From assembly GCA_030220185.1 (NCBI GenBank), contig JASPKZ010005704.1, forward strand, positions 602,501 to 666,500: DNA of 64,000 nucleotides, given 5' to 3'. Every line of letters starts with the position of its first letter. Position 1 is the first letter of the stretch. The notes under the pieces are model-generated. The model had not been told where the DNA came from. It ran no database searches and saw only the letters and a list, made by a program, of their open reading frames with translations. Both the position numbers and the translations under genes were made by a program. Below are positions 9,367 to 19,709 of this stretch, one piece after another. Source of the DNA: Diploptera punctata. Its lineage: Eukaryota > Arthropoda > Insecta > Blattodea > Blaberidae.

Positions 9367-10078
9367 ACACTGGTCAACATGATTTTTGTCTCATGAGTAC
9401 CAATAGTTGTACTTAATGCAGTTTTTATCGTGTTTTCAAATATGTATTCGGAATTTCTCCATCACCCGCAGTTTTTTTTATTTCAATTTCAATTAATTGA
9501 TTTAAATAATTATTTTTTTAATAAACGTTTTGTCGTCCATTTTTCCATTGTAAAATAAAACCAAATGAGCTAACTCAGGAGATTTCAGCTATGGAAAAGA
9601 GATATCAAGGCAAATGGAATCCTAATATGTTGGCCGATTATTGTTGGACTATCAAGAGAGATGCTCCACAGGCAAAGTATAACAAAAAATCGTAATTTCT
9701 TATGTAATCACGGCCGGAGTTGCTACGATGAACTTGATGAAGATTTTCGGGCTGTAGGCCTTGGTCGTGAGGCTTGTAGTCTCTGGCGAAACGTCGGGGA
9801 ACTACAAGCCTCACGACCACGGCCTACAGCCCGAAAATCTTCATCAAGATCGTCATTTCTTACTTTCTAGGTGAGTCCAAATGTTCGAATATTTTTTAGT
9901 TACGAATGTAGAAAATATTAAAGTGTTTCAAATTATAAATGTCTTTCTCTCGGGAACCTTGCGTGATGGAGAAAAACTGATATTATATTTGAATTCAGGA
10001 GAAACAATCCTATCAGAATAACGTATTTTTCTTTCTGAGACAAAAAAAGTTTCTTTTTTTTTTTGTTGATCAGTGTAA
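9367..10078 (+). mobile_element. Element T, copy 1
   Basis: Non-autonomous element with short inverted ends: TTACACTGGTCAACA at 9367 and TGTTGATCAGTGTAA at 10064-10078. The body holds a short frame MLADYCWTIKRDAPQAKYN, whose family I do not recognise. It is interrupted by a hairpin element at 9703-9849. An inverted second copy lies at 12164-12724. Confidence 0.75.
9703..9849. mobile_element. Short hairpin element nested in Element T
   Basis: Arms 9733-9779 and 9802-9848 are 47 bp with one mismatch and a 22-nt loop. The insertion is flanked by TCGTAATTTCTTA (9690-9702) and TCGTCATTTCTTA (9850-9862). Copy 2 of Element T has the site once, without the insert. The loop contains GGCGAAACGTC. Part of a related sequence is at 45338-45400. 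Confidence 0.85.
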
Positions 10079-10135
10079 TCTTGCTATTTAGCTCAATTGT
10101 TTAATTTGTAATGTAATTAATGTTTATCATTATCA

Positions 10136-10440
10136 TCATCCGTCACGGATTAGGTCTTTGCCTGTTCCGATCTCAACCCAGCGCTTTCTTTGTCTTCCTA
10201 CCGATCTTCGTCCTCCAGGATTACACATCAGTGCCATCTTTGGTATCCTGTCCTCTGTCGTTCTTTGCAGATGTTCTATCCAATTGTTCCTGTGTTCTTC
10301 TATTTGTAGAAGAAGTGGTTGTACTTTTAGTTCCTCTCTAATATTCTCATTTCTAATATGTTCTTCTCTTGTACAACCTTTCGCAGCCCGTAGGAATCTC
10401 ATTTCCGCTGCCTGAATTTTACGTTCTTCTTTTTTTCCTT
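10136..10440 (-). mobile_element. LineB RT-distal fragment
   Basis: The minus strand reads KIQAAEMRFLRAAKGCTREE then HLQRTTEDRIPKMALMCNPG, ending in a Gly/Arg-rich SVGRQRKRW. Same family as 46222-46670 and 56560-57022. 5'-truncated with no catalytic residues left. Confidence 0.75.
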
Positions 10441-11140
10441 CAGGACCCAACAATGTTAATGCTAAATTTTGTTTTGATTTGTTTTGTAAGGGCCTATTAA
10501 TGCCAGACACTGTGGTATCGATTGATTGTGAAAAATACATGAGCGTTGCTGCTTGTGTGTTCCATGTGTAAATAATTAAGTTTTGTATTATAATTATTTA
10601 GTCTAATTAAATTCTACTACTTACGTCACTTGGAATACCTGAATTATGGGCTGTTTAGTAGCGTTTTTATTTAACTATTTTCACTAACACCTCAGGTTTC
10701 ACGTTCAGTTACGTGTCATAAATGTATGAAACGTCACCCATGGCTTCTTTCACGTCCGAAAAAATCATCTTCACAAATATAGACCCTTAAAAATCCAACG
10801 ATCCTGGCCAAAATTTGAACTCGCTTTTGTAATAACCACTAGTCCATCACATACAAGCCACCATTTTAAAACTAAAGTACATCACAGCTATCTGTCGGAA
10901 GAAAATGAACCTTCGTGACGTTATTATAGGAATGATTGGAAATACAATCTGTAAAGTTTCGTTCATCGTCAATGAAAGGCAATCGAGAACTGAAATTATG
11001 TGCATTATGTATTGAAGGTCCCGCGTATTTGTAAATGGACGAATTCGATTTTACATGTTTACAAAGGACGGTGTAAGAAGTTTGATGCCGTTCTCTTGAT
11101 ATTAATAATATTTGTATAGAGTAAAATATAATTATTTGTA
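10441..11140. other. Unique-looking DNA, no gene found
   Basis: No repeat family or convincing frame recognised. It lies between the inverted Element T copies, so it may be host DNA. Confidence 0.4.
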
Positions 11141-11145
11141 CTCAC

Positions 11146-11200
11146 ACATTATCTTCCCACATCCCCAAAACACTTTGACGATATTCGGAAATCAACTCAC
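11146..11200 (-). other. Candidate host exon (55 nt)
   Basis: On the minus strand a pyrimidine-rich tract ending TTTCTTTGCAG precedes the segment, and GTGAGT follows it. One frame is open across it (ELISEYRQSVLGMWEDNV); the other two hit TGA. An in-frame ATG near 11161 could be a start. Splice signals of this quality arise by chance in 64 kb, so this is tentative. Confidence 0.3.
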
Positions 11201-11299
11201 CTGCAAAGAAAGAAGGATACATATGTAAATGATACTGGATTAAAATTAATTATACACTACAGACGAGAAAAAAGTAATATAATGGAGAAACAGCACTTT

Positions 11300-11710
11300 A
11301 ACTTACCCAATACACTTTCTTATATTTTCCAAGTCCTATAGAACAACAGTGCACATGCGCCAGAGTATATTGGGCCAGCGATAACCCATCATGCAACCAC
11401 ATATCGATTATCATCCTTGCCTAGTGGGTTATCGCTGCCCGCCACATATCAATTGTTATCGATATCGTACTAAAGTTTATACAGCTTACGCTAGATGGCA
11501 GACGTCGCTGTGAAATTTGAATGACCAATATTTGCAATAAGTCCCCAAATCTATTTTAAAGAAATATATTAATAATATTCAAATTAACAAAATATTATTA
11601 AAAATGGCTGTAAACTTACTTATCACTTCCTAACGTCGTTCCAGCTAGCGATAACCCATACCAGCGATAACCCACTGGTGGGTTGTTAGTAGGTTATCGC
11701 TGGGAAGATG
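11300..11710. promoter_or_regulatory. Candidate promoter with repeated GCGATAACCCA motif
   Basis: The string GCGATAACCCA or its complement occurs at 11375-11388, 11424-11437, 11645-11658 and 11661-11674, and shortened at 11691-11703. Positions 11661-11703 form a hairpin with 12-bp arms. TATCGATA (a DREF-type site) is at 11457-11464 and an NRF-1-like GCACATGCGCC is at 11350-11360. A minus-strand GGTAAGT at 11301-11307 could be a first-exon donor. Function is inferred only from motif density. Confidence 0.35.
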
Positions 11711-12085
11711 AGAGAAAACCCATAGACCAAGTAATATACTCTGTGGAGAAATAGCAGTTAGCATCACAATATTGTCTAACAGTGCCATAACATTAATGAA
11801 TACGTATTTAAATAAATACTTCAAAATTGTCTAATAATGTTATAAAAATTGTTTGAAAAAGTTTAAAATATTAAATAATGTTATCAAATACAGAAGAAGA
11901 GCTATAGTTTACAACAATAAACTGAAAAATCAAGGGTAAGTAGAAGTGCAGTTGAGCCGAATAAAAATGTTCATGTTTGAGCAAGTCTTGTTTTATTTAG
12001 CATAACAGAATTTGAACAGTTTTTTTTACACATTTATTCCAAGTTTTTCAATTGTTCACTTATCACTGCCAATTGAAAAGTTAAA
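11711..12085. other. AT-rich, nothing recognised
   Basis: No repeat family or coding signature seen. Confidence 0.5.
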
Positions 12086-12152
12086 ATAACACTATGTCTT
12101 CTTCTTCTTCCTTTCAAGTATTAGGCCAAGGCCTGAATTACAATTTCAGAGG
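12086..12152 (-). mobile_element. LineF 3' tail
   Basis: CTTCTTCTTCTTCCTTTCAA then TATTAGGCCAAGGCCTGAAT is the reverse of the LineF end at 14375-14410. Confidence 0.6.
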
Positions 12153-12163
12153 GATAAATACAA

Positions 12164-12724
12164 TTACACCGAGCAACAAAAAATAAATTTATTTTTTTTT
12201 GTCTCAAAAAGAAAAAAATGTGATTCTGATAGTATTTTTCTCCTGAATTCAAATATGATATCGGTTTTCTCCATCACGCAAGGTTTCCGAGAGACAGGAA
12301 TTTATAATTTCAAACATTTCAAACATTTCAATATTTTCTACATTCGTAACTACACAACATTCGAACATCCGGACTCACCTAGAAAGTAAGAAATGACGAT
12401 TTTCTGCTATATTTCGCCTGTGGAGCATCCCTCTTGATGGTCCATCAATAATCGGCCAGCATATTAGCATTCCATTTGCCTTGATATATCTTTTCCATAG
12501 CTGAAATCATTTGAGTTAGCTCATTTGGTTTTATTTTAGAATGGACAAATGAACAAAAAACATTTATTAAAAAAATAATTATTTAAATCCATTAATTGAA
12601 ATTGAAATAAAAACACTGTGGGTGATGGAGAAATTCCGAATACATATTTGAAAACACGATAAAAAAACTGCATTAAGTACAACTATTGGTACTCATGAGA
12701 CAAAAATCATGTTGACCAGTGTTA
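12164..12724 (-). mobile_element. Element T, copy 2 (inverted)
   Basis: Reverse complement of copy 1 from TTACACCGAGCAACA to TGTTGACCAGTGTTA, without the hairpin insert. With copy 1 it forms a large inverted repeat around about 2.1 kb of possible host sequence. Confidence 0.8.
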
Positions 12725-13033
12725 TTAATCCCATGCAAATATACAATTGCAGTTAGAAAGACATCAGCATATTATATCGTTTAAATTCAACGCCGCGTCG
12801 TGACGTCGGGCGGAATGTGCAGGCATTAACTTAATACAATCCCCAAGCTCTTACCTCTGCAGTAAATGGTAAATGTACACATTAACTAGATAATGGAGCC
12901 CAGCTTGGAGACAAGGACGCACGGATCCACAAGTGAACGCATTATTAATCAACTGTACGAGAATAGAGTGATTACTTTTAAATTCCTACTAAATTTTAAC
13001 AAATATATTACTACTCAGACTTACTCCCTATAT
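12725..13033. other. No recognised feature
   Basis: Unique-looking DNA with one GC-rich patch near 12790. Nothing supported. Confidence 0.45.
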
Positions 13034-13193
13034 TGACGACGTAATAGATTATCAATATGGATTTAGAAGATACTGGTCTACAGTAGATCCGAGAATAACA
13101 TTAACTATGATTTGAGGGAAGTAGATTATACAGGGAATGATTGTAAAGCATTAGCACAAGATAGTGATGTATGGAGAGCTTATGTCCGGGCGG
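13034..13193 (+). mobile_element. LineA, large internal deletion
   Basis: VIDYQYGFRRYWSTVD (early RT, about 13040-13087) is joined directly to NINYDLREVDYTGND-type 3' sequence at 13090. More than a kilobase of RT is therefore missing. The 3' end is cut at GTCCGGGCGGC, where a PLE begins. Confidence 0.75.
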
Positions 13194-13293
13194 CATGTTA
13201 ACAAATTATGAATTGTGTTCCAACTGATCTAAGCAACAATACAACGATATTTAATTAAATTTTTTAATTTAACAAAGGAGATTCATTCAAATC

Positions 13294-13643
13294 CGATTTC
13301 CGATTGAGGGTCTTTCCTCTTTTCAGCGGTTGCCCTTTTACCAGCCGGCTGCTAGCCCTTCACATCCACATGTGTCAATCACAGAGGTAGATGATCAACA
13401 GCCAGTGTAGGGGTGACATGTGGTTAGCATGTCGAGTCCCCCAGCCGTTATAGCTGGTTCCTCAACCTGGAGCCGCTACTTATTGTAGCTACCCAATTGC
13501 CTCACGATGCTGGGTGGGCACCGGTCCCATACTGGCCGAAATACCATGAGAAAATTTCTTCCCCCATGGAGACTCGAACCAGCGCATGTCCCGTAGCTCT
13601 GCGCCAAGGCTTCCTACCTTAACCGCTCGGCTACGGCGCGGGA
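13294..13643 (-). mobile_element. SineF nested in P1
   Basis: Minus strand: a tRNA-like head with A-box-like TAGCCGAGCGGTTAAGG and B-box GGTTCGAGTCTCC, then a 3' body of about 250 bp. Flanked by ATTCATTCAAATC (13281-13293) and ATCATTCAAATC (13644-13655), a target-site duplication. P2 and P3 have the empty site. Confidence 0.9.
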
Positions 13644-13649
13644 TATCAT

Positions 13650-13925
13650 TCAAATCAAGTTGAGAATTTAACAGTCTGTTACTACTTTTCAATTTATTTA
13701 TTTCTGCAGCCTCCAAAAGGTCCAACTTCTTACCCTTATCACAAACATGTAAAATTTCAAAATTTGGATCGAAACAATGATTAAATTGGAATAGGCGGTT
13801 AGCATATTTTGAATATTCTAAATTTCTGTTATATGCTCTCATGTGTTCCTTTATCCGAAAGATAAAAGTTCTACCAGTTTGTCCTATATATACATTGTCA
13901 CATGTGCCACACTTCAATTTATATA
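13650..13925 (-). pseudogene. PLE GIY-YIG endonuclease domain
   Basis: Reads VYKLKCGTCDNVYIGQTGRT then FRIKEHMRAYNRN and ends KSSNRLLNSQLDLND. The C-x2-C before Y-I-G-Q-T-G-R and the R-x-K-E-H that follows are the hallmarks of the PLE-type GIY-YIG nuclease that nicks target DNA. Read on, the frame continues into the nested SINE, so the apparent C-terminus is false. The RT domain is absent upstream, so it is 5'-truncated. Confidence 0.85.
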
Positions 13926-14029
13926 CACCTGATAATTTTTATTTTTTTATTTTGGTTTTGTTGTTTTTTTTTATTGTATTTTGTAAAGTTTTATTAGTTT
14001 TAAATGCCACATTATCATCATCATCATCA

Positions 14030-14275
14030 TAGTACATTCACGAATTTAGGCCATTTGTTGACCTGTTTCGGCCTCGAGAGAAACACCATCCAGAAGTCTT
14101 TTGAGTGGACGTGCTGGTCTTCTTCTTCCTGCAGTTTGATATCTTAACATTTGTTTGGGTATTCTGTGATCTTCCATTCGATGAACATGTTGCATCCATC
14201 TTGATTCATAATCAGAAATTTTGTTTTGTAAAGATCCCATGTGTAATTCTTCTAAGATGTCTTCATTTTTTTTTG
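14030..14275 (-). mobile_element. LineE 3' end
   Basis: The minus strand reads SRWMQHVHRMEDHRIPKQML then Arg/Pro-rich GRRRPARPLKRLLDG, the basic end of a LINE ORF2. The ATC repeat tail is at 14015-14030. A shorter relative is nested in Element F at 51846-52019. Confidence 0.7.
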
Positions 14276-14310
14276 TGATCTAGTAGTGTTATATAATATA
14301 TAATTATATA

Positions 14311-14443
14311 CCAGGAGGACGAAGATCACTGGACACCGTCCTATGAAACGCTGGAAGGAAAAGTTTCTATAGGATCGTAACAGGCCTTGGCCTAATACTT
14401 GGAAGGAAGAAGAAGAAGAAGAAGAAGAAGAAGAAGAAGAAGA
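14311..14443 (+). mobile_element. LineF 3' end with (GAA)n tail
   Basis: PGGRRSLDTVL-like frame, then AACAGGCCTTGGCCTAATAC and a pure GAA tail (14402-14443). The tail is the usual microsatellite end of this LINE. The GAA run gives a false Ser-rich frame on the other strand. Confidence 0.7.
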
Positions 14444-14705
14444 AAGGAATAATTGTTGGTTGCTCTGCTTTAATATTTGCACTTAATTATATTTCCTCGA
14501 GTTTGCGCAGGCGCGCTCTGATGGAGACTTATTTCCATTATTATCAAGTAATACACTTGCTCTGGGGTGCTGTTAAGAATATAATGAAGTCCTCTGTACC
14601 GTCAGGACCTTTCAGGAAATTGTGCCAAACTATCTCCTCTTTCATCCCTTTGAAACCCGCTGGTAATATTTAACGTGTCAATTGGTAACTTTCACGACTT
14701 CGGTA

Positions 14706-15735
14706 CTTAGAGAGTTAGTTAGACTTATACGAATGTGTCTAAATGGCACAAAGAGTAGGGTGCGTGTAGGCAGACAGTTTTGAAATCCAGAATGGGTTGA
14801 AGCAAGGAGACGCACTATCTCCTCTACTATTTAATTTTGTACTAGAGTATACCATCAAATCTTTAGAGGATGAGGAAGGCCTACAACTCAATGGTATTAA
14901 TAAGCTGTTAGTTTATGCTGATAATGTAGTACTATTGGGCGATAGCGAGGAGATACTAAAGGACAACACGCACACACTACTGAGTAACACTAACAAATTA
15001 GTACTGGAAGTAAATATCAATAAAACTAAATATATGGTCACACGTAGAAATACATTATATAATGGAAATGGACAGCTAATGACAAATGAGGGAAATTTTG
15101 AGGAAGTGGCTGAATTCAAATACCTAGGAACAATAATCACAAATAGGAATGAGATGCACAAAGAAATTAAACATAGGCTGAATTCTGGAAATGCGTGTTA
15201 TTATGCATTGCAGAGACTCTTGATGTCCCAACTCCCTTCAAAAAACGTTAAACTGAAAATATATAAAACTATTATTCTACCAGTTATATTATATGGATGC
15301 GAAACATGGACTCTTACTTTAAGGGAGGAAAGGAGATTACGAGTATTTGAGAATAAAGTTCTTAGGAACATTTTTGAACCAAAGAGAGATGAACAGACAG
15401 GTGAATGGAGAAGACTGCATAACAGTGAACTACATGGTCTTTATAGGAAGCCAGATATAATAAGAACAGTTAAGTCTCGTAGACTGTGATGAGCAGGACA
15501 TGTTGCATGAAGACGGAATGAAATAGGTGCATGGAAACTTCTTGTACGAAAATCAGAGGGAAATTAGTTGATAGACCAAGAATGAGGTGGGAGAATAACA
15601 ACAACTATGATTTGAGGGAAGTAGATTAACAGGGGAGGATTGGAAAACATTAGCTCTGCATAGGGGATGAATGGGGAACTTATGTCTGCGTGGCCATGAA
15701 CCTCCTGGTTCGATAGTGCCAGTGACTTAGTTAAG
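14706..15735 (+). mobile_element. LineA copy 4, longest plus-strand copy
   Basis: Starts at the RT palm (MCLNGTKSRVRVGRQF-like, one frame break near 14780) and runs to the LineA end (AMNL, CGATAGTGCCAGTGACTTAG). No 5' end or endonuclease. It is the reference here for showing insertions in the copy at 1410-3850. Confidence 0.9.
14797..15489 (+). pseudogene. LineA reverse transcriptase, palm-to-connection
   Basis: 230 codons open. RT motif KQGDALSPLLFNFVLE is at residues 2-17; the catalytic box reads YADN (usually YADD) near residue 40; FKYLGTIIT follows near residue 107; then YGCETWTLTLREE and FENKVLRNIF. The frame ends at a TGA where other copies have CGA (Arg-Trp-Ala-Gly-His), a CpG-decay type change. 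The missing second Asp and the truncation mean it cannot be active. The initial Met is internal. Confidence 0.85.
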
Positions 15736-16189
15736 AATGACCTTTGAATTGACCCATGATCAGATGTTGAAGTCCCTTAGCAAGACAGTAAGCTACGTAG
15801 AAAATTTAAGAGCAAATTTATGTTGTGAGGGTTTTTTTAATCCAAGAGTAGAAATCGTAGAAAGAAGGTGTGACATGCCATTAGGGTATATTAGTTTTCA
15901 GTGGCTACCCCCCCCCTCTCTTCCCATTCGTCGCCATACTTTTAATTGCTGGACCACACCCTGGCATGCGACCTTTTTCATTACCGCTTTGCAAAGGCTT
16001 CTGTTATTTTCAACACAATTCCTAGCTTTCAGCATAATATTCTTAATAAATATCACCGAATTATAATGTCCAGATTTTCATAAACTTTCAACAATTTGAA
16101 CTTCTCTTTCAGACCCATATATGAATTCACATGGCGAACATTTTTTTATGGATATTTCCTGTATTAATATGATATCGCTTTTATTCCCC
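15736..16189. other. No recognised feature
   Basis: A 109-codon frame (15737-16066) has no recognisable motif. A C7 run lies at 15910. Possibly host or decayed repeat. Confidence 0.4.
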
Positions 16190-16300
16190 CAGTTATATGA
16201 ATGCGAAACATGTATTAATTTAAGGGAACTGAGGGTCTAAATAGCCCTAACCTCATACAACCCCAAGGACCTAGAGAGGCTTTAGTGGAATCACTTCACC
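16190..16300 (+). mobile_element. LineA crumb followed by SineD crumb
   Basis: 16190-16228 matches LineA (ATGAATGCGAAACATG). 16240-16296 follows the 3' end of SineD (GACCTAGAGAGGCTTTAGTG). Confidence 0.45.
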
Positions 16301-16364
<64 letters not shown>

Positions 16365-16374
16365 TATTATTATG
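16301..16374. repeat. (AAT)n then (ATT)n
   Basis: Two complementary triplet runs back to back, able to fold as a hairpin. Probably the tails of two neighbouring elements. Confidence 0.85.
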
Positions 16375-16770
16375 TTATATATTATGCTCCTTGCCTCTGG
16401 TCCCGAGGGTCGCGGGACCAAACCCGGCCGGGGTCGGTGGATTTTTTAGGATGGAAAAATCCAAGGAGCAAGTCCTCCGGGAGGGACTTTAAGCCGTGGG
16501 TCCGGAGTCTGAAGATTTTCAGGCTCGTAAAAGATCCTTAAGCCTGAATGAAAAGACCTCTAAGCAAAATTTACCGAATTTTCCCGTCCTAGTACTACCT
16601 TGGTTTCCTAGATATCAGTATGAGGCGGAACGCTGACCACGGGCCACTCCACTCAAATGACATCTATACGAAAACAAGTGTAACTAAATTAGTATGGTTC
16701 AAATTTTTCCCTGTAGGTGGAGTGCGCCTAAATCGCTGTTAAGGGAAACATGTGCTTACAAGATACAATA
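16375..16770 (+). mobile_element. SineC, near full length
   Basis: Body from GCTCCTTGCCTCTGGTCCCG through GGACCAAACCCGGCC, AAGATTTTCAGGCTCGTAAA and GTAACTAAATTAGTATGG to ACATGTGCTTACAAGATAC. The first bases of the head are replaced by the triplet repeat. This family has at least eight copies here. Confidence 0.9.
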
Positions 16771-16772
16771 AG

Positions 16773-16774
<2 letters not shown>

Positions 16775-16814
<40 letters not shown>

Positions 16815-17093
16815 ATTATTATCTTATATAAGATATAAGCAATTAAATTGGTATGGGCTTGTACGACGATTGCAAGAAGAAAGGTTACCCAGGAAAACAT
16901 TGAAATGGTCTCCACCTGGAAGAAGAAGGAGAGGAAGACCTCGAAAGTCGTAGGTGCTAGAAAAAAGACCTATAATGAAAACAAGAGACTGGAGGGCATG
17001 GAATGGATGGATAGAGACGAGTAGAGAAGGAAAATAAAATTTTAGGCACAGAAAGATGTGTAAACAATAAAAATCTGTATATAAATAATAATA

Positions 17094-17135
<42 letters not shown>
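16775..17135 (+). mobile_element. LineK 3' end between ATT repeats
   Basis: Frame reads KQLNWYGLVRRLQEERLPRK then TLKWSPPGRRRRGRPRKS. The 3' UTR has AGGCACAGAAAGATGTGTAA, and the tail is (AAT)n at 17085-17134. The minus copies at 20484-20690 and 20985-21215 match. Confidence 0.75.
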
Positions 17136-17137
<2 letters not shown>

Positions 17138-17139
17138 AA

Positions 17140-17371
17140 ATGTAAGGAAGAAATGAAGATTGAAGACACTATTTTAGGTTATATTAAAACTCAGCAATTA
17201 AGATGGTACGGACATGTCCAGCGAATGGAAGAGGATCGGCTACCAAAATGTGTTTTGGAATGGAAACCTGCGGGAAGACGAGGCAGAGGAAGACCTAAAA
17301 CTTCCTGGAGTCAGGGAATATGTTTATACATGAAGGAGAAACATCTACAACCAGGAGATTGGATGGACCGA
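17140..17371 (+). mobile_element. LineL 3' end
   Basis: Reads KTQQLRWYGHVQRMEEDRLP then EWKPAGRRGRGRPKTSW, the usual basic ending of a LINE ORF2 (YGHVQRM box). It joins a SineC on its right. 5'-truncated. Confidence 0.75.
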
Positions 17372-17691
17372 CAAAGTGGGCTATTAGGAGTGGTCCGTGG
17401 TCAGCGTTCCGTCTCATACTGACATCTAGGAAACCAAGGTAGTAGGCTACTAGGACGGGAAAATTCGGTAAATTTTGCTTAGAGGCCTTTTCATTCAGGC
17501 TTAAGGATGTTTTACGAACCTGAAAATCTTCAGATTCGGTACCCATGGCTTAAAGTCCCTCCCGGATGGCTTGCTCCGTGGATTTTTCCGTCCTAAAAAG
17601 TCCATCGACCCAGGCTGGGTTTGAGCCCACGACCCTCGGGACCAGAGGCAAGGAGCATAACCACTAGTCCACCGCGGCCGACATAATTCTA
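17372..17691 (-). mobile_element. SineC, minus copy
   Basis: From GTGGTCCGTGGTCAGCGTTC to CACTAGTCCACCGCGGCCG. The 3' third is missing. tRNA-like head at the right end. Confidence 0.85.
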
Positions 17692-17717
17692 AAATAAATT
17701 CACAAAACCAAACAATT

Positions 17718-18210
17718 TCTTCTTCTTCTTATTCATAATTTGTAGGATTTTCATCCTGTTTATTTCCAAAATCACTCCTCCGAGGAAGACGTATTGGATG
17801 TGCATTCACTGTCTATCCATCTCTTGGCTGGTCTTCCTCTTGTTCTTCTCCCGTCCATAGGTCTATCTTCTTTAGCTCTTTTTTTGCAAGTCGGTTATCT
17901 TCCATTCTTTCTATATGACCTTTCCAATATTTTCGTCTATCTATAAATATTTGGTTGTGTCTTGAATACGACATTTGTCCCTAATGTCTGTGTTGTGTAT
18001 CTTATCAAATATTATTTCCCCCGAATAGTTCTTAACATCTTCATTTCAGATGTGCTAATTATTTGTTTAGTTTTTGTTGTATCAGATCTAGTTTCTGCTC
18101 CATATACGATAACTGGCCGAACTATCGTTTTGTACATATGGATTTTTCTTTCTATATAATATGTTTTCAAATGTTTGTTGCGCCAAATTAAATCTTTCAC
18201 ATATCCTCAT
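17718..18210 (-). mobile_element. LineN fragment
   Basis: The minus strand reads HMYKTIVRPVIVYGAETRSD then SEMKMLRTIRGK (frame 18012-18200), followed by broken frames to a MDRQ...YVFLGGVI-type end. The GAA tail lies at 17718-17735. It matches 3922-4075. Confidence 0.75.
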
Positions 18211-18281
18211 ATTTCTGCTACTTTATCAGCTTGTTTCTTTACTTATTTGTTATTAACACACATAAATAATTAAATAATCAA

Positions 18282-18724
18282 TTGAGTTGGTGTTTACTTG
18301 ATGAAAATCCATATTTATTTATTAAATAAAAATAAAACGTTGTTTTATTTGATTTTCATATTTATTATATGATTCAGTGACAGCTGTTTCGGTACACTGT
18401 ACCTTCTTCAGACATGTTAACAAATTATGAATTGTGTTCCAACTGATCTAAGCAACAATACAACAATATTTATTTAATTTTTTTTAATTTAACAAAGGGG
18501 ATTCATTCAAATCAAGTTGAGAATTTAACAGCTTTTTACTACTTTTAAATGTATTCATTTCTACAGCCTCCAAAAGATCTAACTTCTTACCCTTATCACA
18601 AGTATGCAAAATTTCAAAATTTGGATCCAAACAATGATTAAATTGGAACAGGTGGTTAGCATATTTTGAATTTTCTAAATTTCTGTTATATGCTCTCATG
18701 TGTTCCTTTATCCGAGAGATAATT
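18282..18724 (-). mobile_element. Penelope-like element copy P2
   Basis: Minus strand from RIKEHMRAYNRNLENSKYAN through LLNSQLDLNE to the 3' region. It holds the hammerhead-like motif and the terminal AAATATGGATTTTCATCAAG sequence. Only the end of the GIY-YIG domain remains. Confidence 0.85.
18378..18413 (-). other. Hammerhead-like motif in P2
   Basis: Minus strand: CTGAAGA, A, GGTAC-AGT-GTACC, GAAA, CAGCTG, TC. Same order as in P3 and FB1. One extra base precedes stem II; stem I not identified. Confidence 0.45.
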
Positions 18725-19709
18725 AAATAATTAAATTCTGACACTTGTTCCATAAGTTTTCTTTCCACTTATAATTTGCATTTTACTGGTTCTTTTGATA
18801 AGAACCAATATTTTTAGATATTTATATTTCTTGAAGGCACTCTGCAACAATATAATTTTACATCAAGGGAGAAAATGAAAGCATACCCAGTCCTGTTTTA
18901 TAAATACATTTGCATTAGAATCGAAATCTGGCCCTAAGGGGAAATAAATCTATGATTACAGCTCGCTATGAACAGATAAATTCGCCCGACTAAAGATATA
19001 AAATGTACCCTCTTGAATGCAATAAAATATTAACAGTTGGTATGCGACAGTCGCGAAAACACGAAACAACAATTAAAACATTCCCAGATACTTTTAAATG
19101 GACTAAGCCGGAGGGAAAAAGTTGAATATCGGTTATTTTCTTTTATAACCTTAGAGAGCTTGGTGGCACATAAAGGAGGCCATTTTATGTTCACATTCGT
19201 TTGTTACAAAGAACAAATCGTTGTTACGATATTACATAACGAAGCTTGTGTGATTCGGTTCCCAATCAAAATGGAAATTCGTTTTTGCAGCAGCGAGAAC
19301 TCGCTTGCAGTTTTCTAGTGAAACGATACCCTTGGGAAATAGTTACTGTAACCTCAGGGTTATTTAGTGCCAGGAAACAGAGTAGCTGCCGTGAATATTG
19401 TATGCTTTGTCTCTAGCCTGCAGGATGTATTGTCTTAAAGTGTCCCACATATATTTCTAAGACACAATGTACCTGTATATAAAATTCGCCGAATGGAGCT
19501 CCTGTTTTACTGTCATAAGTTATTGGGGCAACTTTAGCCGTAAACATCTTGGGAAAAAAATGACTGACAAAAAAAAAATAACTTGATACCTAAGTGATCT
19601 GGGCAAGCGAAGCCCAGGTCTGATAACTTGGTGCATGGCAGGAGGGAACATTGCCCAGTGGGGGAGAGAACTAATTGCCAAAAAACATTTTCTTAATAAT
19701 AATTGTATT
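18725..19709. other. Unique-looking DNA, no gene
   Basis: About 1 kb with no repeat family recognised. The 93-codon frame at 19037-19318 has no known motif. Confidence 0.4.

Larger units (their letters stand above)
13194..14010 (-). mobile_element. Penelope-like element copy P1
   Basis: The minus strand holds a GIY-YIG endonuclease domain followed by the 3' region seen in P2 and P3 (ATTCATTCAAATCAAGTTGA, CAATTCATAATTTGTTAACA). It is interrupted by a SINE at 13294-13643. The terminal hammerhead-like part is missing, cut at the junction with LineA. Confidence 0.85.

Noticed and set aside
10441..11140. Further exons between 10.4 and 11.1 kb
   Set aside because: No acceptor with a pyrimidine tract plus open frame was found on either strand.
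13489..13917. 142-residue protein as a complete endonuclease gene
   Set aside because: Only the first 90 or so residues are the PLE GIY-YIG domain; the rest is translated SineF, inserted with a target duplication.
16957..17169. Tyr-rich frame and the Leu-rich frame at 16750
   Set aside because: Products of ATT/AAT microsatellites fused to LINE tails.
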